64,000 nt of DNA from Nocardioides hwasunensis (GTDB lineage Bacteria; Actinomycetota; Actinomycetes; Propionibacteriales; Nocardioidaceae), in NCBI RefSeq assembly GCF_014779665.1, contig NZ_JACXYY010000001.1, forward strand, positions 496,001-560,000. The letters are read 5' to 3'. The position numbers and the translations under genes were made by a program. Shown one piece after another: positions 51,402 through 59,754 of the stretch (the stretch's first letter is position 1; each line of letters starts with the position of its first letter). The notes beneath the pieces were generated by a model. The model was not told the origin of the DNA. It did not search any database and worked only from the letters and a program-made list of their open reading frames with translations.

Positions 51402-52283
51402 TCAAGCGGGCGGAGGTGCCTCCCGTGCGACCCGCCGGGAGGCGACGACGGCTCCCGCGCGGGCCGCTGCGGTGATGGCGACCGCGGCGACCAGCCAGCC
51501 GGCGACGACGTCCACCACGTAGTGCTCGCCGGTGTAGACCAGGACCACGCCCATGGCCAGGACGTACGCCGCCAGCGCGGCGCGGACCGCACGCGAGACC
51601 GACGGCCACAGGAACAGCGCCACCAGCAGGGCCGCGCCGGCGTGCAGCGACGGCATCGCGGCGACGGGGTTGCTGCCCGTCTGTCCGGTCCGGGTGAGAT
51701 CGCCGAGGAGGCCGAGGTGGAGGACGTCCCAGCCGATCGTCGAGATCCGCTCGACGTCCCCGATCCGGCCCTGGTCGGAGGCGAGCCACGGCGGCGCGGC
51801 GGGATAGGCGACGTAGCCCGCGATGCCCACGACCGACATGGTGAGCACGGCGACCAGCCAGGCGACGAACCGGTGGCGCAGCCGGAACCACACGAACGCG
51901 GTGAGCAGCGGGATGGCGACGAAGTGGGTCGCGTAGACCAGCGCAGCGACCGCGTCCCACCAGTGCGCCGATCCGTCGACGAGGCGGGCCTGGAGCCAGA
52001 CGGTGGGGACGGCGCCGAAGACCCAGGTGTCCGCCCGAGCCGGCCCGTCCACGTGCAGGACCGCCCCGAGGCGGTTGGTGCCGCTCCCGCCGGACAGCGG
52101 CGCGCTCACCCAGTCCGCCACCGCGTAGACGACGAGGATCAGGCTCAGCGGCGAGAGCGACATCAGCAGCTGGGCGATCGGGCCGTGCCGAGACGGTGGT
52201 CGCCGGACCGCGCGCCGCCCGGGCTCCTCGACCTCGACGCGCGGGGCGGAGCTCTGCGAGCGGGCGCTGGCCCGGTTGCTCAC
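51402..52283 (-). CDS. PAP2-family membrane phosphatase/transferase
   Basis: A 293-residue membrane protein, with about six helices and the PAP2 core AAMPSLHAGAALLVALFLWP, then VYTGEHYVVDVVAGWLVA. The long luminal region and the WLQARLVDG segment recall inositol-phosphotransferase-type PAP2 proteins (AUR1 family). The substrate is unknown, likely a lipid phosphate. The GTG overlaps the acyltransferase stop, so it is the last gene of the carotenoid operon and may process a lipid intermediate, or be simply co-expressed. Confidence 0.8.
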   Translation of the reverse strand: MSNRASARSQSSAPRVEVEEPGRRAVRRPPSRHGPIAQLLMSLSPLSLILVVYAVADWVSAPLSGGSGTNRLGAVLHVDGPARADTWVFGAVPTVWLQARLVDGSAHWWDAVAALVYATHFVAIPLLTAFVWFRLRHRFVAWLVAVLTMSVVGIAGYVAYPAAPPWLASDQGRIGDVERISTIGWDVLHLGLLGDLTRTGQTGSNPVAAMPSLHAGAALLVALFLWPSVSRAVRAALAAYVLAMGVVLVYTGEHYVVDVVAGWLVAAVAITAAARAGAVVASRRVAREAPPPA

Positions 52284-52780
52284 GCGCGGCTCCTGCGCCG
52301 GGCCAGACGGGCGAGGAGCGCCTGGGTCCGGAACCGGTTGTAGCGCTGGATCACGATGAAGGGGAGGTTGACGAGCACGCCGTAGGAGACGAGCAGCCCG
52401 GCCGCCAACGGCGGGTTCCAGAGGAGGAACAGCGGCGAGCAGGCCATCGCCCACCAGTGCGCCAGCTCGGCGCGACGCGTCTCGCGGACGAACGTCTCGA
52501 GGCCCTCGACGTCGCCACCGGGCAGCTGTCGCTTGCTGATCCCGCCCTCGAACGTCGCACCCGCCTCGGGCAGGCGGTCCTTCCAGCGGTGGACCAGCAG
52601 GCGTCGGCGATACCACCGGCCGCGGTCCTCGAAGCCCTTCTGCCGCAGCACCGGGCCCTCGCGCCGCAGCCGGTCGTCGCCGAGCCGGTGGGCGGCGTAG
52701 CCCGTGGCTGCGTGGAAGAGGCCCCAGGCCAGCACGTCGACGACGACCGTCAGGGTCTGCGGCATGACGAGTCGGAGCAT
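52280..52780 (-). CDS. Carotenoid glycoside acyltransferase (CrtO-like, staphyloxanthin type)
   Basis: A 166-residue membrane acyltransferase resembling the staphylococcal enzyme that acylates glycosyl-4,4'-diaponeurosporenoate. Shared features are VVDVLAWGLFHAATGYAAHR near the N terminus, LVHRWKDRLPEAG, FVRETRRAELAHWWAM, and FLLWNPPLAAG with the end IVIQRYNRFR. It would add a fatty acid to the sugar of a carotenoid glycoside made by the glycosyltransferase encoded just before. The start overlaps that gene's stop by one base. Confidence 0.8.
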   Translation of the reverse strand: MLRLVMPQTLTVVVDVLAWGLFHAATGYAAHRLGDDRLRREGPVLRQKGFEDRGRWYRRRLLVHRWKDRLPEAGATFEGGISKRQLPGGDVEGLETFVRETRRAELAHWWAMACSPLFLLWNPPLAAGLLVSYGVLVNLPFIVIQRYNRFRTQALLARLARRRSRA

Positions 52781-53970
52781 CAGACCACCTCCTCCCGGGA
52801 CCGGGGGCCGCGCAGGTCGACGTCGCGGCCGCGCCACCGCACGGAGCGGCGTACGAGGGTGAGCACCGCCGAGCGGGCGAAGACGAGGTCGAAGGCGAGC
52901 AGCGGCACCGGGAACAGCGCCCACGCCCACCAGCGGAACGAGCCCAGCCGCCGCAGGAGCGAGCGGAGGTGCCAGGCGAGCGCGACCCACGCGGTGGTCC
53001 AGACGGCGACGTCGCCGGTGGCGAGCCAGCCACCACGACCGGTGAGGGCCAGGATCCACGAGAGGACGGCGCCGACGGCCACGGCGTGGTGGACGCTCAC
53101 CCACAGCACGGTGGCGAGGGTGGCGAACGGGGAGGCGCTCGACGCCCCCGAGGCGATGTTCTTGGTCCACCCCGACACGAGCTGGCCGAGGCCGCCCGGA
53201 TAGCTCCGCATGGTCACCGCGGTCTCGCCGACCGCGCAGGTGACCGGGAGGCCGGCACGGGTGTACGCCGCCGCGAGGGCGGCGTCGTCGAGGATCTCGT
53301 CCCGCACCGCGCGATGACCGCCGGCACTGAGGAGGTCCGAGCGGGAGGTGAGCAGGCACGGCCCGAACGCCATCGGCCCGGTCGCAGGCCGCCGGGTGAA
53401 GGCCGAGCTCGCCATGACCGCGACCACGTTGAAGTAGGCCGAGAGCTGCTCGTAGGGGCGCACGACCCGGTGGAAGGGCTGCACCGAGACCAGTCCACCT
53501 CGGCGGGCGTGCACCTCGAGCAGCCCGGCCAGGGCGTCGGGCGCGAGGACGGTGTCCGCGTCGAGGAGGAGGAGCACGTCTCCCGAGGTCGCCTCGGCTC
53601 CCACGTGGCAGGCCCAGGCCTTGCCGGTCCAGCCCGGGGGTGGCGCCGGGGCGGGCACGACGACGGCGCCGGCGGCACGCGTAACCGCGGCCGTGGCGTC
53701 CACCGACCCGTCGTCGACGACCACGACCTCGGCGACCGGAGGGTCCAGTGCGGCGACCGAGCGCAACAGGGCGGGCAGGCTCGCCTCCTCGTCGCGCGCG
53801 GGGACCACCACGGACACCGCTGGCGTCCGTGCCGGCCGGGCCGCGGTCGGTGGGAGGGTGCGGAGATCGGCGAGGAACCAGTGGGAGGCCGCCAGCGCGG
53901 CCAGCACGAGCACGACGACCACCAGGTCCGGCACCAGGTCCGGCAGCAGCCCGCCGAGCGGGTCGCTCAT
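52780..53970 (-). CDS. Carotenoid glycosyltransferase, GT2 family (CrtQ-like)
   Basis: A 396-residue membrane GT2 enzyme. An N-terminal helix (about 13-32) precedes the GT-A core: VSVVVPARDEEASLPALLRS, VVVVDDGSVDATA and the DxD in LLLLDADTVLAP. Three or four C-terminal helices and RSYPGGLGQLVSGWTKNIA (QxxxW-like) follow. The layout and the position before the acyltransferase match CrtQ of the staphyloxanthin pathway. It probably glucosylates a hydroxylated carotenoid. It overlaps the P450 gene (ATGA). Confidence 0.82.
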   Translation of the reverse strand: MSDPLGGLLPDLVPDLVVVVLVLAALAASHWFLADLRTLPPTAARPARTPAVSVVVPARDEEASLPALLRSVAALDPPVAEVVVVDDGSVDATAAVTRAAGAVVVPAPAPPPGWTGKAWACHVGAEATSGDVLLLLDADTVLAPDALAGLLEVHARRGGLVSVQPFHRVVRPYEQLSAYFNVVAVMASSAFTRRPATGPMAFGPCLLTSRSDLLSAGGHRAVRDEILDDAALAAAYTRAGLPVTCAVGETAVTMRSYPGGLGQLVSGWTKNIASGASSASPFATLATVLWVSVHHAVAVGAVLSWILALTGRGGWLATGDVAVWTTAWVALAWHLRSLLRRLGSFRWWAWALFPVPLLAFDLVFARSAVLTLVRRSVRWRGRDVDLRGPRSREEVV

Positions 53971-55361
53971 CCGCCGCTCCCGGGCGCCCGCGTGACCAGC
54001 AGCGGCATGCCGCCGCGGGGGTGCACGGCCACCTGGGCCTGGGCCTGTGGCCGTCGCCAGCCGGGCGGCACGGCGACCCGGTGGTCGCGCAGGAGCTCGG
54101 ACAGCACGACGACCATCTCGCCGAGCGCGAACTCGCGTCCGATGCACAGCCGGGGGCCCTGGCCGAAGGGGAGGTACGCCGTCCTCCCGGCGTCGGTGCC
54201 GAGGAACCGCTCGGGCCGGAAGGCGTGGGGACGCGGCCACACGTCCGGGCGCCGGTGGACCAGCCACGGGCTGACGATGACCAGCGTGCCGGCGGGCACC
54301 TCCTGTCCGGCCACCACGTCCACGTCGTGCGCACGTCGCGACAGCGCCCAGGCCGGCGGGAACAGCCGCAGCGCCTCGTCGACCACCGCCCGCGTCCACG
54401 GCAGCGTCTCGCGGTGGCCCGTCAGCGAGACGGGGCCGACGTGGTCCGCGAGCTCGGCGCGCACCCGCTCCTGCGCCGACGGGTGCTCGGCCAGCAGCAT
54501 CAGCGTCCAGGCGAGCGCGGCGGCGACGGTCTCGTGGCCGGCGATGACCATGGTGACCAGCTCGTCGCGGACCTCGGCGTCGGACAGGTCGCTGTCGAGC
54601 AGCAGCCCGAGCAGGTCGTCGCCGTGGGTGCTGCCCGACGACCTCCTGGCCCGTCGCTGGGCGATGATCTCGGCGGCACTCTGGTCGAGCCGACGGCGTG
54701 CCGAGCGCAGCCGGAGGTTGGTGCGGGTGGGGGTCCACTCGGCCGTGGGCAGGATCGAGCGTCCCAGCCGCACCACCAGGTCGGCGGCGTCGCTGGTGGC
54801 CGTCAGCAGCCGCTGCGCCTGCCCGGAGAGGTCGGCGGAGAAGAGCGCGCGGCCGACGGCGTCGAGCCCCACCCGGTGGGTGAGGGCGGACACGTCGACC
54901 ACCTCGCCCTCCGACCGACCCGGGTGCCGGCCGGGACCGAGCCGGGTGGTGACCGCGTCGCGCGCAGCCGCCCGGACCTCGGCGGCCACGGCGTCGAGCC
55001 GCTGGCGGTGGAAGGCGGGTGCGGCCAGTCGCCGGTGGTCCAGCCAGCTCGGCTCGGCGGATGCGAGGAGGCCCGGCCCGGTGACGCGCGCCAGGGCGGC
55101 GTACTGCACGGTCTGCTTGCCCCAGCTGCGGGCTGCGGTCTGGAGCACGTGTCGCACGTCGGCGGGGTCGTTGAGCAGCAGCGCCGGCGGTCCGGGCACC
55201 GGGAAGGAGACCACGTCGCCATAGCGCTCGCCGACCGAGGCCAGGAAGGAGAGCGGGTCGGCGCGCACCGAGCGGAAGGCACGTGCCATGTCGAGCGAGG
55301 TCGGACCGGGGATCCCGAGGTCGGTGGGCTGCAGGTCCTGCAGGCGCGTGGCGATGCTCAT
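53967..55361 (-). CDS. Cytochrome P450, probable carotenoid hydroxylase
   Basis: A 464-residue P450 with the I-helix motif MVIAGHETVAAALAW, K-helix ExxR (DEALRLFPPAW), PERF segment and heme loop FGQGPRLCIGREFAL with the Cys ligand. It is soluble-type without an obvious membrane anchor. In this place it is the likely ring hydroxylase, as CYP175A1 hydroxylates beta-carotene in Thermus; the product would accept the sugar. It overlaps crtYd and the glycosyltransferase gene by four bases each. Confidence 0.85.
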   Translation of the reverse strand: MSIATRLQDLQPTDLGIPGPTSLDMARAFRSVRADPLSFLASVGERYGDVVSFPVPGPPALLLNDPADVRHVLQTAARSWGKQTVQYAALARVTGPGLLASAEPSWLDHRRLAAPAFHRQRLDAVAAEVRAAARDAVTTRLGPGRHPGRSEGEVVDVSALTHRVGLDAVGRALFSADLSGQAQRLLTATSDAADLVVRLGRSILPTAEWTPTRTNLRLRSARRRLDQSAAEIIAQRRARRSSGSTHGDDLLGLLLDSDLSDAEVRDELVTMVIAGHETVAAALAWTLMLLAEHPSAQERVRAELADHVGPVSLTGHRETLPWTRAVVDEALRLFPPAWALSRRAHDVDVVAGQEVPAGTLVIVSPWLVHRRPDVWPRPHAFRPERFLGTDAGRTAYLPFGQGPRLCIGREFALGEMVVVLSELLRDHRVAVPPGWRRPQAQAQVAVHPRGGMPLLVTRAPGSGG

Positions 55362-55741
55362 CCGCGCACGTCCCGGTCCACGTCGGCACGCTCGGCGCCG
55401 TCCGCCCGCCCGGCGCGGCGCGGGTCCCGGGTCCCGAGCCAGGTCCAGACCACGCAGCTGGTGAGCACGAGCGCGAAGCCGAAGGCGAGGTCCTCGACCG
55501 GTGCGTAGACCAGGCGTCCGTCGCCGACGAGCACGATGCGGTCGCTGCCGATGATCGCGTCGGGGGAGTAGCGCACGATGCCGCGGCCGGTGAGCCAGCC
55601 GTTGGTGACGAGCTGGAAGAACACGATGATGGCGTAGGCCGACCACCAGTCGCGGGTGCTCGTCAGGCGGGTGCGCGCGCCCCACCGGTCGAGCGCGAGC
55701 GCGGCGAGGACGCCGAGGACGGCCAGGGTCGTGTAGGTCAC
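55358..55741 (-). CDS. crtYd: Lycopene cyclase subunit CrtYd-like
   Basis: A 127-residue membrane protein of the lycopene cyclase domain family, with three helices and the motif YAPVEDLAFGFALVL holding the conserved acidic pair. Together with the 118-residue partner encoded just before, it forms a heterodimeric cyclase of the actinobacterial CrtYc/CrtYd type. A C50 pair (CrtYe/CrtYf) is excluded only by the absence of a crtEb elongase gene here. GTG overlaps crtYc. Confidence 0.82.
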   Translation of the reverse strand: MTYTTLAVLGVLAALALDRWGARTRLTSTRDWWSAYAIIVFFQLVTNGWLTGRGIVRYSPDAIIGSDRIVLVGDGRLVYAPVEDLAFGFALVLTSCVVWTWLGTRDPRRAGRADGAERADVDRDVRG

Positions 55742-56094
55742 CGGGCGTCCTGCCGGCGCCGGGTGCTGGCCTCGCGCACCCGTCGCCGCGCCACCTTGAC
55801 GGCCTCGAGGGTCAGCACCGAGACGAGGGGGATCACGACGAAGAAGGCGATCTCCTCCAGCGGCAGCCCGGCGACCCGGACCGGCAGCGTCTGCGCGGCG
55901 TCGAAGGTCCAGTGCCCGCCCGCGTGGGTCGCGTAGAGGTCCCACACGAGGAACGGCACACCGGCCATCGCGATCGTCAGCAGCAGGCGGCGACGCTGCC
56001 GCAGCACGTCGAGCCCGAAGGCCGGGACCAGCGGCAGGGTGCCGGCGAGGCAGAAGGCCAGCATGGCGACGTACGACCAGTGCAGCAGGCTCAT
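55738..56094 (-). CDS. crtYc: Lycopene cyclase subunit CrtYc-like
   Basis: A 118-residue membrane protein with three helices and the motif GLPLEEIAFFVVIPL, the catalytic acidic pair of the split cyclase. It starts with LLHWSYVAMLAFCLAGTLPL, typical of CrtYc. With CrtYd it would form beta-ionone rings from lycopene. The ATG overlaps the crtI stop, its stop overlaps crtYd. Confidence 0.83.
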   Translation of the reverse strand: MSLLHWSYVAMLAFCLAGTLPLVPAFGLDVLRQRRRLLLTIAMAGVPFLVWDLYATHAGGHWTFDAAQTLPVRVAGLPLEEIAFFVVIPLVSVLTLEAVKVARRRVREASTRRRQDAR

Positions 56095-57710
56095 CGCACC
56101 ACCGGCACGGAGGAGTGGTCGCCGGTGAGGCGCTTGAGCACGAGCTCGGCGCTGATCAGGCACATCGGGAGCCCGACGCCGGGCACGGTGCTGGCGCCGG
56201 CGTAGAACAGCCCGTCGACCTTCGCGGAGGTGTTGCCCGGGCGGAGGAAGGCGCTCTGGCGCAGGTTGTGCTCGAGGCCGAGGGCGCCGCCGCGCCACGA
56301 GTGGTAGCGGCGCTCGAAGTCCGCCGGGCCGACCGTGTGGCGGACCCGGACCCGGTCGCGCAGGTCGGGGACGCCCGCCCACGCCGCGACCTGGTCGAGC
56401 GCCGCGTCGACCGTACGCTCGACGAGCGGCGAGCCGGCGCCGTCGTCGTCGCCGGAGCCGATGGAGACGTCGGCCGGCACCGGCACCAGCACGAACAGGT
56501 TCTCGCAACCCTCAGGTGCGACGCTGGGGTCGGTCTCGGACGGCTTGCAGACGTAGACCGACGCCGGGTCGGGGACCCGGGAGTCACGTCCGAAGATGTC
56601 ACCGAAGTTCTGCGCCCAGTCCGAGGTGAAGAACAGCGAGTGGTGGGTCAGCTCCGGGAGCCGTCCCTCGACGCCGAGCATCGCCAGCACGGCGCCGGGG
56701 CCGGGGGAGCGGCGCCGCCACGCGGCCTCGGGGTGGGTCTGCAGGCGCTCGGGCAGCAGGGACGTCTCGAGGTGGTGCAGGTCCGCGGCGCCGACGACGA
56801 CGTCGGCCGGTGTCGTGCGTCGTGCGCCGTCCGCGTCGACGTGCTCGACCCCGGTCGCCCGCGGGCGACCTCGGGAGTGCTGGCCGGTGATGATCCGCGA
56901 CACCGTCGCGCCGGTGTGCAGCCGCGCGCCGTGGCGCTCGGCGAGGGAGGCGATGACCTCGATCAGTCGGGTGAAGCCGCCCTGCGGGTAGAGCACCCGG
57001 TCGCCGAGGTCGAGCCGGCTCATCAGGTGGTACATGCTCGGCGCGCGGTCGGGCGACGAGCCGAGGAACACCGCGGGGTAGCCCAGCACCTGCCGGAGCC
57101 GGGAGTCGGAGAACCGCGAGGCGACGTGGCTCTCCAGCGAGCGGGTCAGCAGCCCGGCGAGCGCCGGCGTGCGGCGTACGACGTCGGTGCGCAGGAACGA
57201 CGAGGAGGAGTCGAAGTTGCTGTAGAGGAAGCGGCGCAGCGCCAGGTCGTAGGTGTCCTGGGCGGAGTCGAGGTAGGCGTCGAACGCCGCCCCGGCGCCG
57301 GGTTCGACCGACTCGAAGAGGGCCCGGTTGTGGGCGCGGTCGGGACGCAGGTCGAGCGGCTCGTCGTGGCCCTCGAAGAACACGCGGTAGCTCGGGTCGA
57401 GCACGCGCAGGTCGAGCTCGGCCTCCGCCGTCGTGCCGAGGAGCTCGAAGAAGTGCTCGAAGACCTCCGGCATCAAGTACCACGAGGCGCCGGTGTCGAA
57501 GCGGAAGCCGTCGCGCTCGACGCTGCCGACGCGGCCGCCGAGCTCGTCGTTCTTCTCCAGCAGGTCGACGCTGTGACCGCGGGAGGCGAGCAGTGCCGCC
57601 GTGGCGAGGCCGGCGATCCCGCCGCCGATGACGACCACCTGGCGAGGCTCCGTCCCCTCGGGGGGAGTCGCCGGGCGGCGGCCGAGCCGTTCGGGCAGGC
57701 GCAGGGTCAC
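56091..57710 (-). CDS. crtI: Phytoene desaturase
   Basis: FAD-dependent CrtI-type desaturase that converts phytoene to lycopene. The 539-residue protein has the dinucleotide-binding motif VVVIGGGIAGLATAALLASR (about residues 24-43), GGRVGSVERDGFRFDTGASW, and the C-terminal signature GLFYAGASTVPGVGLPMCL. All are intact. It overlaps crtB and crtYc. Confidence 0.95.
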   Translation of the reverse strand: MTLRLPERLGRRPATPPEGTEPRQVVVIGGGIAGLATAALLASRGHSVDLLEKNDELGGRVGSVERDGFRFDTGASWYLMPEVFEHFFELLGTTAEAELDLRVLDPSYRVFFEGHDEPLDLRPDRAHNRALFESVEPGAGAAFDAYLDSAQDTYDLALRRFLYSNFDSSSSFLRTDVVRRTPALAGLLTRSLESHVASRFSDSRLRQVLGYPAVFLGSSPDRAPSMYHLMSRLDLGDRVLYPQGGFTRLIEVIASLAERHGARLHTGATVSRIITGQHSRGRPRATGVEHVDADGARRTTPADVVVGAADLHHLETSLLPERLQTHPEAAWRRRSPGPGAVLAMLGVEGRLPELTHHSLFFTSDWAQNFGDIFGRDSRVPDPASVYVCKPSETDPSVAPEGCENLFVLVPVPADVSIGSGDDDGAGSPLVERTVDAALDQVAAWAGVPDLRDRVRVRHTVGPADFERRYHSWRGGALGLEHNLRQSAFLRPGNTSAKVDGLFYAGASTVPGVGLPMCLISAELVLKRLTGDHSSVPVVR

Positions 57711-58591
57711 CGACGATCGCCTCGCAGTGCGCCGACGGCCAGCCGGACCTTCACCGACGGCGGCACGCTGACGCGCGTGCGGCGGATCTCGGCGGCCGGG
57801 GTCGCGCGCAGGCGCGCCGCGAGCTCGGCGAAGGTCGCGTGCGCCGCGCGGACGGCGCGGCGGCTGCTGGTCGGCAGACCCGGCACCACGGCCGCCGCGG
57901 CGTCGAGGTCGGCGTCGATGTCGTCGAGGATCAGGTCACGGTCGCGGTCGCAGAACGCGTCGACCTCGAGCCCGGGGAAGTAGTCGCGCCGCAGCACGTC
58001 GTGGTCGTCGGCGAGGTCGCGGATGAAGTTGAGCTTCTGGAAGGCCGCGCCGAGGCGGCGGGCGCCGGGTGCGAGCCTGTCGTAGGCGCTCTCAGCGTCG
58101 GTCGGGCCGTCGGGGGCCGCCAGGAAGGTGCGCAGGCACATCAGCCCGACGACCTCGGCCGAGCCGTAGACGTAGCGATCGAAGCTGGCCCGGGTGTGGG
58201 TGCAGGCGTCCAGGTCACTGCGCATCGAGTCGAAGAACGGCTTCACCAGCGCGTCGTCGATGCCGGTCGCGCGGGCGGTGCGGGCGAAGGCGTGGACGAC
58301 CAGGTTGCCGCTGTAGCCGTGCTGCAGCGCATGACGCACGTCGTCCTGGAGCCAGTCGAGCATGGTCGCGCGCGGCTCGCGCTCGAGGAACGGGTCGGGG
58401 TTGTCGACGATCTCGTCGGCCACCCGCACCAGGGCGTACACGTTGCGGACCTGGGTGCGCACCGGCTCGGCGAGCAGGCGGGACGCGAGCCCGAACGAGC
58501 TGGAGTACTCCCGGATCACCACGGCGGCGCTGCCCTCCGACACCAGGTCGTAGAGGCTGCGGACCGGGGTGTGCCGCACGAGGAGGCTCAC
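57707..58591 (-). CDS. crtB: Phytoene synthase
   Basis: Joins two geranylgeranyl diphosphates to phytoene. The 294-residue protein has the two Asp motifs of the family, ALVRVADEIVDN and LNFIRDLADDHDVLRRDYFP, plus YVYGSAEVVGLMCLRTF. The GTG start overlaps the crtE stop. Confidence 0.95.
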   Translation of the reverse strand: MSLLVRHTPVRSLYDLVSEGSAAVVIREYSSSFGLASRLLAEPVRTQVRNVYALVRVADEIVDNPDPFLEREPRATMLDWLQDDVRHALQHGYSGNLVVHAFARTARATGIDDALVKPFFDSMRSDLDACTHTRASFDRYVYGSAEVVGLMCLRTFLAAPDGPTDAESAYDRLAPGARRLGAAFQKLNFIRDLADDHDVLRRDYFPGLEVDAFCDRDRDLILDDIDADLDAAAAVVPGLPTSSRRAVRAAHATFAELAARLRATPAAEIRRTRVSVPPSVKVRLAVGALRGDRR

Positions 58592-59628
58592 GCGACCAGC
58601 TCGCGTCCGCCCGCGACCCGGGGTGCGATGATCGTGGACGTCAGCAGGTCCAGCGAGATCCCGAGCTCGTCGGTGATCTCGTGCGCGGCCGCCAGCCGCT
58701 GCTCGGCGAGCCCCTCGACGAAGTGCCGCGATCCCGACTCGGTGAGCAGCTCACGCACCTCGCGCAGCTCGGCGTCGTCGAGGTCGCGACCGACGTGGCG
58801 GCGGATGCGCTCCCAGGCCGCGGTCGAGCGGGCGTGGACCAGCAGCGGGGTCTGCTTGCGGCTGCGCAGGTCGCTCGTCGTGCTCTTGCCGGACTCGCGC
58901 GGGTCGCCGAAGACCCCGACGAGGTCGTCGGTGAGCTGGAAGGCCACGCCCAGCGCGCGCCCGGCCTCGGCGAGCAGGTCGGTCGTGCGCTCGTCGGCGC
59001 CGGCCAGCACCGCGCCGGCGCGGAGAGGGAGGCTGAAGGAGTAGGCGCTCGTCTTCTGCTCCGCCATCGCCAGGCTCTCCTCCAGCGACACCGGCGCGAG
59101 GTCCAGGGACAGGCGGACGTCGGCGAGCTCACCGGCCGCGGTCGTGTGCAGTGCCTCGTCGAAGAGGTCGAGCAGGCGGCGGACGACGTCCGGGGGCGGT
59201 CCGCTCGTCGCGACGGCGCGCACCGCCGTCGACAGCGCCAGGTCGCCGGCGAGGATGGCTGCCGTCCGGCCGTAGTCCGAGGCCTCCCGGCTGTCCGCGT
59301 CGGCCGCGCGCGCCCGGTCGCCGAACGTCCCGCTGACGTTGGGCCGGCCCCGGCGGACGTCGTCGCCGTCGATGACGTCGTCGTGGATCACGAAGGCGGT
59401 GTGCAGCAGCTCGACGGCGGCGCCCACCACGGCGGCCGCGTCCGGTGAAGTGCCACCCAGTGCGTCGTGCGTCGTGACGACCAGGGCCGGGCGGAACCGC
59501 TTGCCGCCCTCGGTGGCCGCGCACAGCGCGTCCCACAGCACGGCGTGGTCGGGGTCGATGGCCGCGGCGCGCGTGCGCCCCTCCTCCAGCAGTCGCAGGA
59601 GTGCCGCGTCCGTCGCGGTGGCGCTCAT
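58588..59628 (-). CDS. crtE: Geranylgeranyl diphosphate synthase
   Basis: Prenyl synthase giving the C20 precursor of carotenoids. The 346-residue protein has the first Asp-rich motif in FVIHDDVIDGDDVRRGRP, the second in AFQLTDDLVGVFGDPRESGK, and GGKRFRPALV. GAGGAGG lies seven bases before the ATG. First gene of a nine-gene operon; chain length could be C20 or longer, but the context argues for C20. Confidence 0.93.
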   Translation of the reverse strand: MSATATDAALLRLLEEGRTRAAAIDPDHAVLWDALCAATEGGKRFRPALVVTTHDALGGTSPDAAAVVGAAVELLHTAFVIHDDVIDGDDVRRGRPNVSGTFGDRARAADADSREASDYGRTAAILAGDLALSTAVRAVATSGPPPDVVRRLLDLFDEALHTTAAGELADVRLSLDLAPVSLEESLAMAEQKTSAYSFSLPLRAGAVLAGADERTTDLLAEAGRALGVAFQLTDDLVGVFGDPRESGKSTTSDLRSRKQTPLLVHARSTAAWERIRRHVGRDLDDAELREVRELLTESGSRHFVEGLAEQRLAAAHEITDELGISLDLLTSTIIAPRVAGGRELVA

Positions 59629-59637
59629 CGAATCCTC

Positions 59638-59671
59638 CTCGGGTGCGCCCCGAGGAACTCGGGTGCACCCC
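59638..59671 (-). repeat. Tandem 14-bp repeat upstream of crtE
   Basis: On the plus strand CTCGGGTGCGCCCC (59638-59651) and CTCGGGTGCACCCC (59658-59671) differ at one base and are exactly 20 bp apart; GGGTGCACCC is also a palindrome. They lie directly before the crtE ribosome binding site, as expected for an operator or a structured leader. Confidence 0.6.
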
Positions 59672-59726
59672 AAGGTACCCGCGGACCCGCATCTCACCCT
59701 CACCCCTGCGGACCTGCCGCCCCGCC

Positions 59727-59748
59727 CGGAGTTAGGCCCACCTAACCT
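59727..59748. promoter_or_regulatory. DtxR/IdeR-type iron box over the exporter -10
   Basis: GTTAGGCCCACCTAAC (59731-59746) is an inverted repeat; the 19 bases 59727-59745 match the iron-box variant TTAGGTTAGGCTCACCTAA, as I recall it, at 14 positions. TAACCT (59743-59748) is the probable -10, ending six bases before the GTG at 59755, so a bound repressor would block the promoter. Confidence 0.6.
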
Positions 59749-59754
59749 GTTCCC

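Noticed and set aside
51402..59628. A C50 carotenoid (decaprenoxanthin or sarcinaxanthin-type) cluster
   Set aside because: No crtEb lycopene elongase is present; the P450, GT2 and acyltransferase genes point to a C40 glycoside ester. Not fully excluded if an elongase lies elsewhere.
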